A stretch of DNA of 64,000 nt from Dasyornis broadbenti (lineage: Eukaryota > Chordata > Aves > Passeriformes > Dasyornithidae), in assembly GCA_013397935.1 (NCBI GenBank), contig VZRN01005169.1, forward strand, positions 310,001 through 374,000, written 5' to 3'. Of this stretch, positions 22,576 to 36,771 are shown one piece after another. Under the pieces are notes generated by a model that did not search any database, was not told the DNA's origin, and was given only the letters and a program-made list of their open reading frames with translations. Both the position numbers and the translations under genes were made by a program. The stretch's first letter is position 1. The number at the start of each line of letters is the position of its first letter.

Positions 22576-25371
22576 TTCTTTTGGGCTGACTTAGGTAAGG
22601 GCATTGGCAGATTTGAGTTGCCTGAACACTGGTGTCTGGTCCTATTTTAAGTGCCAGTGGGGGCTGTCACCTCAGGTAAACCCCTTCCCAGGGCTGCCTG
22701 GGGAGTAGAGCTGGAGCTACATGGCAGCCCAGGCCAAGAAATATTCCTGGTGGAGACCTCCATGCTGTCTGTGGAGCTCACAGCTTCCCAGCTTTTCCAA
22801 GCCCAGCAAGGATCAAACCTCCTTCCCCTGCCTGATGAGCTGCGCTGACCAAGGCTCTCAGGCAAAGCTGAGCTGGGGCTCAGTCCCTGGAGAGCTCAAT
22901 AAGGGATGAAGGGGAGGAAGGTTCCAGTCCATCATGGTGTGAATTGGCAGAGCTGCTGCCATGGTGCTGGTGATTTTGGTTTTTCAACCAGTTGAAACTT
23001 TGGCCCATTATGAGAGGAATATCGTGTAATTACTGGAGCTGCAGCCTGAGGAGGACATGACAGTCAAAGTCTCTTTGTAAGGAGTTCTAAAGATTTAATA
23101 CATATAAAACATCTCATGTCAGTATTATAATAATACAGATATTTAATGTATAATGTTAAATTTATGACATGACCAAAGGGTTTATCCTCTGATAGGTGAC
23201 ATCCTCAGCTGCACGAAGGGCTGATGGTGTGGAGCATGATGAATAGTCAAATGAGCTGCAGGGGACAACCCAGCCAAGCAAGCCATAAATTTAAGCTCTT
23301 TGTTCTCTGCTGAGACCAACCTACACTGATTATGTAAAAATATGACATAAGTATATACTCTACCTGAAAAGGAGGGGTTGACAACACTGAGACTTCCCTG
23401 CATAGAGCCTCTGTTTTTTCCTTCCAGAGGTACATTGCAACAGACACAAACATTAGCATTTTCTGCTTCGCAAGGCAACTGCTGGATGGGGAATTTTTCA
23501 TCCAATAGTGTGGAAATAAAAAATGTTTGACAGAGGCAGAGCCTGAGTGGCATGTATGAATAATCAAAGGCACCAGCCTGCATCTGGGGTTTACAAAATG
23601 CTGTAGCACACTGAAGATTTTTTTTTAAACAACCTCCTTGAAGTTTGAATTCTTGAGCTTCCAGACTTCTCAAGGCCCAAAGGCACTAAAGCAAAAAAAA
23701 AGATGTACAAACAGAATTTTAAATAAAGCTCTCTCCAGAGAGGAAACTAAAAAAGAATAAGACTTTTCTCCTGTAAAGGAGAAAAAGAGCTGAACACACA
23801 GGTCCTTTGTTGCATTAGACCCTTGAACTTCTCTACATGGTGCTATCATTTCCAGTGGCTTTGTCTTGGGTTTGCTAACACCAGGAAAAAAACAACAGAT
23901 TTTATCAGTCAGACTCATTTTGAGGGAGACTTCCAGGAACTAGAATCCCGCCTAAACTGTAACTGTTTTATTTTTGTGAAGCAGCAAAGCAAAGTCTGGA
24001 GGAAGGGCTCCCTGTGGAGTTAGTCAATGGAGCAGCTCCCTCCGCTCTGGCACAGCCGGCAGGAGACCCAGCCCAAAGAGCTGGTGGGTCTGTCTGAGCT
24101 CACAAACTATTGGAGACTTTGAAATGCTCTGTATGTTGGTCACCAAAGCTCTTGCCTCTTGCTTAATTATGTAAATCTCAGTCCTGATGTGACTGGCCAA
24201 ACTGCAATTTATCAGTGACCTGGGTCCTGGCTTTTAATTCCTAGCAAAATCCCTGGAACGTGAGCATGCATGCAACATCACCATCCAGGACATTTAACTT
24301 TGGGAAAGACCGCCTGTGTCTGTCTTCAGAGAGATGCAATTGAGTGAGGGTCTTCAGTTGGGTTTGATCCCTGGAAATCCCTGAGGGATTTGGATACTTC
24401 AAGAGGATTATTCATTAGGAGCAAATATGTAGTACCTTGTCTTATACATCTGGCACCTGCTGCTCGTTACAGGCTGGAGACTTAAAGGACAAGCTTATTG
24501 TGGTCAAGAGACTTCAACAGAAGAGCTGCAGACATCTGAGGATAATCCTGCACCACTGACCCAGCTGGGATGGAGCTCTCTGCAAGGGATACCCTTCACC
24601 ACACACAAACTTTGAGTAAGGAAAATGAGGGTCCAAGGAGTCTGTAAAGCAAAAAACTTGTCCACAACACAAAGTTACAGGTAAACAGCTGGTGCCTAAG
24701 CGAATTTTGCAGAGAAACTGGCTTGTTTCAGCACATTAAGGCATTGAACAACCATTTATATGTGGTTTGGGTTTTTTTTCTGAGCTTCTGGCTCAGCAGA
24801 TGAATGGCAAAAAAGAATGAGAAAAAATGAAGTGAAGAAAAAGCTGCTGCCACCTCAAAGTACTCTGGGTTTAAATATCTCTTTATGCATCGCACATGAG
24901 CATTTTGATCCCTGACAAATAAAAGAGCACATACCCTTGGGAAAGAATGTAAGGAATTGTTTTCCAGGAAAACCCTTTTAGGGATGATTTGCATTCTGGA
25001 GAGAGGAAATAATCTCAGTTGTGCAATTCCTAAGGTATTGCAAAAATGTCTTGAGAGGTACCTGTGCACTAATGACTCCCAGGACTACAAAGCAGAGTGG
25101 AAGGGATAAGGCATAAGCCTAAGAATGTTCCTCTGGGACATTCATTGTCCTGTGATGAGCAAGAGGTCTTTAACCCTTTGAAAATGCCTCTGACATATTG
25201 GAGATGTGAAAAATGTCCCCTGCACAGTTGTTCTCATGTGACAGCTCACAAAAAACCTGCGGTCATATTGCACCCACATTGTTACAGAACAGTGGCTTAA
25301 TTGTTGCTGAATAGAATTTCCTTCTAGCCTGGAATTAACAATTCCTTAAACAAGAAGATCCCACTGGGGAC

Positions 25372-25419
25372 CTGTTTTGTACCTCTCTGTAGCTGTCGAT
25401 ACTGTTTTGTACCTCTCTG
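25372..25419 (+). repeat. 18-bp direct repeat, 30-bp period
   Basis: CTGTTTTGTACCTCTCTG occurs exactly at 25372-25389 and again at 25402-25419, separated by 12 bases. Confidence 0.95.
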
Positions 25420-28400
25420 CCTGCCTCTCATGTCCAAGGGAGAAGGCAGGAATGGGTTGCTGCCCTTCAGCTGCCCTTACCTGGGACTCGGTCCTGCCAA
25501 GCTGCTGCAGGGTGTCTCGGGGTACAGCAGGCACCAGCAACCAGCTCTTCTTAATTCTCCTGCCAGAAACAACAAAATCAAGGATCTAAAATTACTGGTT
25601 CCAAACACTATAAAAAAAAAAAAAAAAGAAAGAAAAAAAATCAAATGGGAATTAAAAAATTCATAAAGCAAGCCTTAAAAATTTGCTTGAAAACTGCTCA
25701 GTGGGATAGTTTCATTTTCTGCCTACAATTTGTCTACAGCTTCAGGGGTCAGAAGCTTTGAAAATGATGGATAAGCTGTCTATGCCATCATGTATGGTCA
25801 GGAGGCAGAACTATTAACAAATATGCCAAATCTTTCTAAATACCAAAGGATTTACCAGTTATTTACACACAGCCCTCAGTTTTGTAGAGCTGTTGATGAA
25901 AAATAGGGAGAAGTGTCTCTGGAGGGCCTTTCTCCATGGTGCTGTGTTCCCAGGGAGCTCCTGATAATTCATCCTTTTCTACTTCTCCATGGTGGTATCT
26001 GAACAGCTTCTTGTTGAGCCTAAAGCACATGAGTAATATCTGTCAACACTGATTACAGCTTTACTGCTGCTGAGACACTGTAATGTCAATTCTTCTTACT
26101 TTTAGCTTCTCAATAGCCCCACTCTGAATTCAGATGTTTGCTGTAATTTAATAAAACACTCTAACAAATATATTTGTGTCAAACAGAAGTGTCCTCAGTG
26201 GTAAGTAATAAAACACTTAATCCAGCTGCAGAAGCATGAAGTGTAATATTTCCTGTAATCATTTCCTTTTCTGTCTAGCAAGATGACCTTAAAATCTCTC
26301 AGAATGTGTTGAGCTCCAGTGTTGAAGCAGTTCTGATTTGCTCTTCATCATCTAATGAGTATTTTTTTTTTCCTTCTCTGGTCTCCAGTCTGAAAAGAGA
26401 AGATATAAAAGAGTAAGTACTGTGCCTGTCGCAACACTGAATGATATCAGCCACACACTGCTCCATTTGATTTAAGCAATTTAACACTTTAGTTGTCTTT
26501 GTTTTGATTTTTTAAAAGCCCACAAATTTGGAAAGACAATTAAAAAAAAATTGCTTTCATTTGAAGACAAAATATTCTGCTTTGATTTTTGATTCAGTTA
26601 TGAAACAAATATAATCTTATTGAATAGAGCAAGAACCTCTTTCCCCCTACTCCTTTTTTTTCTTTTATCACTAATTATTGCAGAGTGTCTATTAACAACT
26701 GGGACTCCAGATCATGGAGGAACACTTTATGTTTCAGCCTACCATTGGTAGGAAGGACTGGAAGGGTTTTGGGTGGCTTCCTCCAGAGCCTGGGATTGGT
26801 AACAAGTCAGAGAGCTTTCCTTTTTTGATGTTTCTTTCCTGGGGCTTTTAAGCAAGAGAAAATTTTCAATTATGAGCTGCAAATAGCAAATATATGAGGG
26901 TGCAGCAAAGTGCACCACAGAAAGGTGCGGACATGCAGCCTGGTATTATTAATGACTGCTACCAAGGGAAGGGGCTGTACCACGTCCCCTCATGTTTTAT
27001 TTCTTTGTCTGGCAAGTAGAAACTCCTTTCCTTTCTGCGCTGTGGCAGATCCTCTCCCAGATCCTCATTTATTTACACAGCCATTTAAAATACATATATT
27101 TAAAAAGCGAAAAATGAGTGTGAGGAGAAGAAAACCAAAAAACCCAGAGGGATGCACTGAAGTAAAACTTCAAAGCCATTCCCTCCCTGCTGCCTCCTGT
27201 GACTACACATTTCTCGGTTATGGAACACCGGTGCTCCATTTAACTTGCTGCCACCAGCACAGCATGACCTTTCCGTGTTTATTTGGGATGGAAAGAGGAA
27301 TCCACATCCCAAGGGAGCACAAGGAGAGGAGGTGGAGGAGCCCCAGCCTGGCCATGGGATTGTGACACAGGCTCCTGGGCCAGGCCAGGCTCAGCCCTCG
27401 GCTTTGCTCAGACATCTGGTGCCCTTCCCAAGCACAGCTTCACATCCACCCAGCGCAGATGGGACGCACCAGGAGGCAGCAGGGACCTGGGAGGGCCACG
27501 TCGAGCGGCAGGGCTGGACACAGGAAGGGATCAGCTGTTTCTCAGCAGGCCCCTTCTCTTGCCACCGAGATGCTGGAGCTGTCAAGATGAAATGAAGCAG
27601 ATCAGAGGATTTCAGACAAGCTGGAAAGAAGATTTTAAAAAAAGAGCTACGGTGGGAAATAAACCTTTCTGCTGTTTTTTCTGGCTATAGCACGTTGAAT
27701 CTTATTCAGCAAGAGCTGGTGAAGGTTGAAGGTGATGGCAAAGCCCTTAATTTCTACACAAGCTTTATGTTTGGTGGTTTTGATCTCCAGTAACTTGCCA
27801 AAGATGATTCCTAGGGGTCAGAATTTGGTTAGGGTCAGTGCTGGGACAAATGAGATCAAGGGAGCTGTTTGAGACTGGCTAGAAAAGGAGGAGATGTAAC
27901 CTGGGCATCTGGGGGCAATTCTTAGAAAAGCATCATGGCCTTGGGAAGCAGGAATCTAATTCTGAAGCTGATGTTTATAATTCTGTAGTAGCAGTGATGC
28001 CTCTTCTGGATAGCAGGTCTACTTGCAAAAGCAGAATCTGATGTGCCTGAAAACTGGGGCAGAAAACCCTGAGGCTGCTGTGCCCAAACAAACTTCAGCT
28101 GTGTCACTGTGCTTCCTGTAGGCAACCAATGTGCAAGATAAAGGACAGGGTCACATTTCTTCCCCTGACTTATTGCTTATTGCCAGTCCTAATGCACCAT
28201 TTCAGCATCTAATTCCAATTCCCAGTGATTGTGTCCGGGGTTAGGATTTAGTAAGAGGCACAGACAGGTTTTTGAGTCATCTAGAGGACTAATAGCCAGC
28301 AATTAGATCATTCTCTCGAGTGTGAAAGAGCCAGGTGCTGGTCCTTCCCCTGCTTCGCCTGAAATTTGCATTGAACTCAGGTTCCTGTCCCCCCAGGGAC

Positions 28401-29816
28401 CCGTCTTCCTCCTGGGCATTCAGAGATGTCGTAAACTGCGTCTGTCTTCGCTGGCATTTATCCACTTTCTATGATAATTGAGATGATGGGAGAAGAGGAA
28501 ATAAATGAGAAAGCTTGGGAGGGGCAGTGAATGTAAAGCATTATACCATTATACCAATACTTTATTTGTTTTAAAAGGTGTAAATGATTTAAAGGCCCAC
28601 TATTTAAAATTATGCCCTCATTTATTATTAAAAAGAATTCAGGGTTAAATTTTAAACTGATGTAGCCTGTTTTGTTCCCTGTTTTTTTCAACAAACAAAT
28701 ATCATCACTTTGTGAAGAATGGGTTGGCAGCATGACACCAGCTAGAGCTTTAAGGCTGACCTTATTATTCAGGCCACTGTCCTCTGACAGATACAGAGGT
28801 CCAGGTTAAAGCCTGTTTTTATGGCTTGCTCTTTTTATTCCAGGTGATTGGGTAGAATGGCCAGCAAGAACAGCAGCTTGTTTACCTTGATACAGCTTTA
28901 GAGATTTTAGCTTAGCTATACTGTAGTGTGTAATCAGAAATTCCAGGTGTGGTATTCAGTTCTCTTCTCTTGTTTTCAACTGCTCCCATAAGATCTGGAG
29001 AAGTGTTAGTCCCCTGCAGGTAGGACACTTTTTCTTAAATTAGAATAATTCCTCAATATTCAACAGTCTGGTGTAATTTCACTCACAGCATCCAAGTGGA
29101 ATTGGGTCCATACAGGCTCTGTGGATCTGCTCATTCATCTGCCCTGATTAAGCAGACACCTCAGTGCCTCTCTAATCTCAGTCACAGACTCCTTGGAGTT
29201 CCCTCTTCAGGAACATTAATTACTCCGGTGCTTCATTCTGGGAAGCCCCTTTCCCATGTCCTCCAAATGCTGCTTCCTCCTCACAGGGCCCATGAATGGC
29301 TGCAAAACCATCCCAAGCCTGCATGTGTGCTCCAAGCAAAGATCTGGGGAGGGCCCTGTGTTCCGCTGCTGCATCCCCTGGCTGCTTCTGGCGGGGAGCA
29401 GATCTGGGGAATCACGTGCCCAGACAAGGAGACAGCCAGCAACAGGCCCTTCAGACACCTGCAATACATCATATGGAAATGAAATACACATTTAATTGGT
29501 GTTGAGGCCTGTGAAATAATTTGTCTTCTCCGAATCTGACAAATTTTTTTTTGTTTTTTTAAACAGCAAGGCTGATGTATAACTACCCCCAGATGTCTGA
29601 TGCTGACAGCTACTCAGATAAACCTATCTGGTTGTGCAAAGATGAGTATTGTCTGAAATACGACAGTACTTGGTCATTGCAGTATTTTTTCAGGTGAAAA
29701 ATTGGTGAAGGATAAAGAGCATGAGGCTCATGTTCCTGCATGCATGGACATGCACAGCCACCTCTGCCCCATGTGTCCCTTTTGGGCACAGCCTGGGAGT
29801 ACAATTCATGCAGTTT

Positions 29817-29863
29817 GTTTTTTTTTTTTTTTGTTTTTGGTTTTTTTGTTTTTTTTTTTTTAA
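29817..29863. repeat. T-rich low-complexity run
   Basis: Nearly uninterrupted T with a few G, about 47 bases. It could be an old minus-strand poly(A) tail, but nothing recognisable sits beside it. Confidence 0.8.
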
Positions 29864-31689
29864 TATAGCAGGCAAAGCAATCTTTTAAGTCTAATTTGCA
29901 ACTCCATGGTGTGTGGTTAAGAGAGGAAGAGCTTTAGCTGCAGTATCTGTAATCTATAGTAATACAGATTCTCTGGAAAATCATTATCCTTCCGATTGGA
30001 AGGTTGCAGAAGGTTTGGATGCTGCTGGATCCATATCTGCAAACAGGTATGAAATGCAGAGTCCGTAAGGGTCCTGGAGCAGCTGCTCTCTGGCTGCTCC
30101 CATCTATCCTGAATCACAAAAATATCAGATACTTTCAGCAGAATTCCAAGCACCAGATCAAAAAGTACAAGGAGAGAGCAAGAGGAAGGAAGGGTTTTAT
30201 CAGCTTGCTGCAGCTGTATTTATAACTGGAATTTTTGCATACACTGATGTTTAAGTAGCCCTTTTGAATCTTGTTTTGCAGTTACCACGAAAAAATAAAA
30301 ATAATAATTCTTTTTCACCTTACCTTTCCAATAAAAGTGGGGGGGGAAAGAGTCATCTGAAGCAATGTGAAATTCAAAGTACTTTTCAAAGCTAATAGCC
30401 TTTGCCTCTTTTTCTTTTATGGGACAAAATTATCTTCAAATCCACTTCCTGGAAAAAATTCTCAATGTTTTCCAGTTGTAGCAATGCATGCAGACTGGTG
30501 ACTGTGCTGGTGGCCACAGAGGTGACTGCTGACAGAGAGTCACTGCCTCCAGCCTGGCAGCTGAGGTTCCCAGCCCTGCATTCCCCTTTTAAATGAGCTG
30601 CAGTTTGTGTTCCAGATGAAAGCCATGAATTTTTGTCCTTCCTGAGAACAGGATGAGTTATTCACATTGTCTGGCAGAATTTAAAACTTACCCCTCACCT
30701 TTTTCACCAACTCCTGAGCTGTTGAGTTCGACATTTTCCCACTAGGAGACAGTTTGTCCAGGCGGGATTACAGCAGCCTTCCCTGACTCTGGCCTGCTGT
30801 CTGCATCCTCATGGCCACAAGATTTGGGGCCAGGCCTTGAGAAAAGGTGCAAGGTCAAATCTAGGGGGGTAAGGAGTCATCCTCTGAAGACACTACTCTC
30901 CCAGAAGATATGTTACCTGTTTTAAGTCACTCTCTGACCGTCAGTGCAGAAGCAGTGGGCTTGGCTGTAGCTAAGAGTAATCCTTTGTAAATGCACCACT
31001 GGGAATAAACTTCACAGCTGGAAATGAAAACAGGAAAAAAACATTGCCTTGTCTTTGCAGCACCCAGGCTTTTCTGGAGGTAAGACGAAGGAAGACCTGC
31101 ACTTCCTTAAGCCCAGAGGTTTTGTCTTTCTCTGGCAGAAATAGTCCTCCCTCTTGTCTCAAAGTAACTGTAGGATTTTCCAGTGGGATCCTGTGATCCT
31201 GTACAAGCCTACCTCTGTGCCTCACCCTGGTGCCAGTTACCCCAGGGCCACCCCTGTGATCAGCCATTCAGACACTCACACTGAGAAAGGAGACTCACCA
31301 GGGCAGGAGGAAGAGGAAAAAGGCCGTAATTGACAGGAGTAGAAAAACCCAATTACAGAGATGAAAGAGGCAGCCCAGGCATGTGTTTCTCAGCTTTGGA
31401 TCATCAGTCCTGCCAGTTCTCATTATTTTCTAGCAAGGCTCACTCTCTCCCAAGAAAGGGGCTCTGCCAGTGCAAGGCTTTTTGTGCCTGCCTGACTCAC
31501 CTGAGCCAGGGTGAGCAAAGCACCTGGTGGCAAAAGCAGCAGCGTCGTGTGCATCATTCCTGAGAAGAAAAAAAGTGAATTGGAGATAGATCAAAGAATG
31601 GCGGAGGAAAAAGGGAGACAAGGGAGGGGCGAAGAAAAAGCATATCCCAGGAGAACAAACTAATCAAAACCACGGCATTAAATAAAACA

Positions 31690-31935
31690 AAGCATCTCCC
31701 ATTAATAATTGAGGAAGCACGCCCGCGCTGCATGCGCCGTGGGTATCTCATTTGTCTGAAGAATGGAGGGAGCAAAAGGGAGCGAAGCAGGTATGAAAGG
31801 CATCATTTCCCCGTGTCTCTAATGAGCACTGCTGCTTGCTTTTTCCCCCCCCACACCTCCTCCCCTCATTATGCTCCCTTTTTCCATCACCTATTTGTCA
31901 TCTGCAAATGTCTTGCTCTTAAGAGGACACTGGTG
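31690..31935. promoter_or_regulatory. Candidate regulatory block (CpG/NRF1-like, homeodomain and E-box motifs)
   Basis: Five CpGs lie within about 20 bases at 31720-31739. The reverse complement reads GGCGCATGCAGCG, close to the NRF1 motif. ATTAATAATTG (31701-31711) is a homeodomain-type TAAT pair. CATCTG (31899-31904) followed by CAAATG is bHLH-like. The motif density stands out from the surroundings. Function is inference. Confidence 0.3.
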
Positions 31936-34900
31936 TGGTGTCAGGTCTGAAGGAGGCAGCAGAGCTGCTTTGTCCTTGGGTGATAGTCAGGACTTGTGGC
32001 CTGGTTAGGACATTTCTCCAGAGGAGAGGGAGGGGTCAGTGCGTGGCATCTCTGTGATCCCAGGCAGTATCCAAGTGCCTGATACACACAGACACAGTAT
32101 TTTCTCGAGGTGGAGAGACACAAGGTTGGGTGTGTAAACATTTGGCTCCCGCACACTGCACATCAAATAGAGATTTGGAACATTAATTTGGAAGAAACTG
32201 GGCCCTTCAAATTAGGAGACGGAAGGGTTGGTGGTATAACCCAATCTGATTTTTTTCACATGTGCAGATTTAATTATTTCTTAGGTGATTGACTGTCATT
32301 TCCATGCAGAGTGATGAGTGAGGCTGGGTTGGTAGCTCAGGGTACCCTGCCTTGCTGCCTGCAGCCAGGGGTGATTGCAAAGGTAGCAAATGGGGTTTAA
32401 TCTGGTGGCAAAAGGGGCCAAATACAGCCCTTCAGAGCTGTATCCTGTCTCCCTAGGATAGCTCCCTGCATGAAGGGTTTAATGATGGATGGTGGCACAC
32501 ATGTCCCTCTTCCCAGGGTGCCCCCTGAGGAAACTGCAGCTCTGTTTAGTCTGTCTATAAACATCCCCATCTGTAGGGACAAAAAAGATCTGAAAAAAAG
32601 TCTGTCCCCTTCAGGTTCCTGTTTGGGTTTCCAGAGTCTGAAAGATGATCTGTTGCTCCAAGCCTCCTGCCTGGTCAAAAGAGAGGAATAGCAAACTCCT
32701 GACATCTGCCACCCATAAAGACTCATCCTGAGCCCACCTCTCCCTCCCCAGCGCAGGGAGCCCAGGGCCACCCAGATGGCCACAGCTGGCTGCAGGAACA
32801 CAGGCCCTGCTGAAGAACAAAGCTGGGAAGGGAGCTGGGGCTTCTGACTCCTCCCAGTGCTGCTGACCAGGCTGTGCTGCTGGGCAGGGAGACAGGGCTG
32901 TGCCCGGGTGTCTCTCCAGCTTCCTTTCCAAAGCCATTTCTCCAGGCAGTGACCATTGCCTTTCCCAGCCAACAAAGGAGCAGTCGCACACCAGGACCGG
33001 CTTCCAGACAGGGAGGACATGGCAGGCACAGACACTCTGTGGACTCACACTGCTCTGGGCAAGATAAAGGAGATGTCGAGCAGTGGCTTGTTGAAAAAGG
33101 GCAGGAGTTTTGGGAATGTTTCTACAGACATCTTAGAAACCCTGCTAAACTTCCAGCCACATGTAGGGGATCCGATAGCCCTTTCTGGGCCCTGGAAATT
33201 GAGCTATTCCTATTTCAGTTTAATAAACAGAATCAAAACTGGGGACGTGCATTGTTCCCAAAGGACACAAGGGCATTTTCAAGATGGTCATGTGTACCAA
33301 AGCAGCATGGAGAGACCCCAGCAAGGATTAGACCTTTGCTTTGGTAAGTTGAAACTCTTCTTCCAAAAACACATTGTCTAAAGCTTCACCTTCATTAGTT
33401 GTTTGCTTCCAAGCCTTGGTGAGATTTGGAACTGAATCCCCCAGCAGCAGCCCCCATGCAGGATTTTGATTGGTTTTCATATTGGGTTTGGAGTGCATAG
33501 GTTGGACTCCTTTTGGAGGACCCACAAGCTCTGCTACCACCACTAATTCTGTCTAGAACCAGAGGACCCTGTGATTAGCACGACCCTTCAGTGAGGCCCA
33601 GATTCTTGGTTTACGGTCCTTCTGAAGGGTATGTGGATGGAAGAGAGCCAAAGGAAGTTTTCAGTTTAAAGGAATTCTAATAGCAAATTGCTGAACTACC
33701 TGCAGCGGTGTGTAACCTATCACCACAATCAATTGCACTAGCAGAGAAATTCTGTTAAAAATCAGTTCTACACTAAAAAGGACTCTAGAGAGCCCAGAGA
33801 ACTATTACTTGGACTGAAATAGCTATTTGCTATACCAGTGCAAATACGTTTGTTTGCTAGCGTATCAATGAGTGTCTTTGACTTTCACACCAGGAAAATC
33901 ATTTAAAGCTATAATATAAAATAATCAGTGGACACAAATATAGATATACCAAGGGAATGAGCATGGCTTTTGTAGAAAGAAGTCATGCACACGGATGTGG
34001 TAGAGGTCTTTAGGTGTGTTTAGGGTACAGAATGACAGAGTGTTCTTAGCTGGAATAGAGGTGTCTGGGGGGTCAGGGGGCCAAGCGTTGCTGTAGTGTG
34101 CCAGTGGAAAGCAGAAGGTGCCTGAGGCACACCTGTTTTTCCTTAGGGTGGCAAGAATTGCACCAGAAGAGACCTGCAGGTGCCAGGCTTTGAAGACAAG
34201 CTGAAGGACACACAAACAACCATTGTAGAAAGAGAGAGAAGCAGCAAAGGTGCACTGGGGGGACTAAGCTGTTCTTTCACACAGCATAGGTTTGTTTAAA
34301 TTACGGGTCTCCTTGCCATGGGATGATCTTGAAAATTCGCGAGGGTTCAAAGAGAAATTAGACAAATCAATGGAAGAAAAATTCCTTAAAAACTGTATAA
34401 TACAAAGACACTGAGTCAGAATCAGGAAGCCTTTAAATTGCAAGTTTCTGGGTCTGGGGAAAGTATTCAGGGATGGCTTACAACCCTCTCAGTGTCCTAC
34501 CCTTGTCCTCTTCCATAGAACACTCATGGTCTCTGGCTGGACTGTCCTTTGGCCTTCACTCATGCGCCCATCTTTATGGTTTTATTGCACAGTGCTCAGA
34601 GGTACCTTCAAAGTGAATGAGAAGAATATCTTAAATAAGCAATGGAAATAAGCATTCTCAAATCACCAGCGAAACTGTGGCAGCAGCAACAAGTTATGAG
34701 CGAATCCAAAGTTAACCTGGCTTTGAAAACAAGATGGGCAAATCCACGGCAAATATATCCATCCTGCACTGTTAAACATGACAGCCCAGAGGCAGCGTGA
34801 GCCTTGGAAGTGACTGCACTGCAGGTGGTTTGGGGCTTTGTGGAGGTGCCAAGGGTCAGGAGCACTCAGTTTCTTACTTCCTCTCTTAATATCCACCGTT

Positions 34901-36771
34901 ACCTGTTGTTAAAATATGCAACATCCATTTCAGCAGACCACATTAAAGAATGTTATCTTAGCCCTCACTGCTGCCGGGCTCATGGAGACTTTTATCAGCT
35001 CCAAGCTTTTATCAGTCCGAGTAATGGCTCCAGCCCAAATATACAGACAGGGAAATGATGCACTGGCACAGGAACAACTCTCTGGTGATTACTGACTCCC
35101 TGAAAATGGTAAGCCTGGTGTAAGTGGAAACTGAGCCTTCAGTTTAAGCTGAATTACTAAACTAAGTAATCTCTTCAGCTGATACAGGTCCAGCCTCCTC
35201 CATCCAGCTTGCCTTTGAAACATTGACTGCACAGCCTCCTCCAGGGAAGAACAACCCCCTCACAAAGGAAATTTTACTCAGACTGAGTCTGAAACACTGA
35301 CAACAGTTTTTCTCGGAGCAAACCATAGGCATTTTTTCAAGCTGCACAAAAATCTGTTATCTCTAGACGGCAAGATCTAAACCAGATCTTGTAGCAAAGG
35401 AAGCCTATTTCAAAAATACTTTGGATTTATGAAGATGCTACTGCGTTATGAACCCAGTATATTCAGCATTTCTATAAAGAGATTTTACCCAGGCAATCAC
35501 ATTTAACTCCAGCTCCCACCTCTGCAGCTCCCTAATCTGTGAGGGGGTGTTCATAATATATAGATTTTTCAGGAGGAAATTCACTAAGTTGTAAGAAAAA
35601 GTCCTCATATTTCCATGAAAAACACAGAGCAAATTTGCTTTTAAATCTTTATTTCCCCATAAAAATTGATAGAGGAAAAGTCCATGGTCTTCCTAGGGTT
35701 CAGCTCTGTAGAAAATGGTGATATGGAAACAGAACTGAATGGAAATAAGATTTTATTGTGTTCATATTTTCAGCACTGCGAACCTCATTACTGTAGCAAA
35801 ATAATACATTTTTCTAATCAAAAGAAGCATTATATGAGCTACTGGCATTGAGAGGAAAGTAATTACACGTTTAAGTGCTATATTTGATATTTAAAAGGCT
35901 TGCTAGGGAAGGTATAGGGTTGTCTTTCCTTATGAGTGATATTTCTCAAAAGGATGCTGGGATTCCTACGGGAGTAAAATACCTCCAGTTTATATGGCAA
36001 GTGTCAGAAGTGTATGTGTCACTCCTGATATATTTTTGATTCCACAATATATTCATAATACATCAGACATGCTAAGTTGCTGAAAAAACGTGTTGATGGA
36101 AGAAACATGAGTTGAATTCCTGTAGAGCCCCTCCAGAACACCAATGAGTAGACTGATCCATCAGAAATATCCTCAAAACCTGATGCATTAAAAAAAAACA
36201 CCCTGTTGCTGCAAATTGTATGATTAACTCAACTGTCAGATGCTTGTCATTCTCTCTCCCTTTCTAAAATCATAGTTTAAAACATAGATTTTCACAGTCA
36301 TCTGCCCTCAAAAGTCAATGCAATAATTTTATGCATTCCAGAAGTAGTTTGAGTCGGAGGAGCTCAAAGCACTTTACAAGTAAAACCCAGGCACTGCATG
36401 AAATCGATGGACTGGCTCTGAAATGGATGAGGACAACTCCAAATCCATAAACACCCAGCAATTTCATGCAAAGCTGGGCTCCTGATTCCTCCTCCCTTCC
36501 CTGGGAACAGGGAGAAGTGAGAAGACACTGACATCAGCAAAGAGAACAAGAGCTGGTGCAGTTGTCACCCCTGGCTTAGCAGTGATACTCTGCAGGAGGT
36601 GAAGGTAATTCACAAAGGAAGAAAGAAATCAGGATTTTCCACCCCTGTTCACTTCTCTACATGCATATAAAGAAATCTGGAAGTACTTTTGTCTTGCTTG
36701 TCATCAAAAAATTGCCTTTTTTTTTTTTTTTGCATCTGCATGTATTAAGAAAGCACTTTGATTTTGGAGAG

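Larger units (their letters stand above)
22576..31689. other. Intergenic, no gene recognised
   Basis: Mostly AT-rich. It includes an A-rich run at 25611-25640, a GC-richer block at 27280-27560 with overlapping chance open frames, a T-rich run at 29817-29863 and an 18-bp spaced direct repeat at 25372-25419. No exon, RNA gene or clear transposon was recognised. Confidence 0.5.

Noticed and set aside
23182..23673. 163-codon minus-strand open frame
   Set aside because: It overlaps a 120-codon frame on the same strand, with no recognisable motif and no splice context.
25600..25640. A-rich run as the tail of a processed pseudogene
   Set aside because: No recognisable coding remnant lies upstream on the + strand, and the run is interrupted by G.
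32325..32400. tRNA-like start (GGTTGGTAGCTCAGGG)
   Set aside because: It resembles a box A only. There is no box B (GGTTCGA-type) at the right distance and no cloverleaf pairing.
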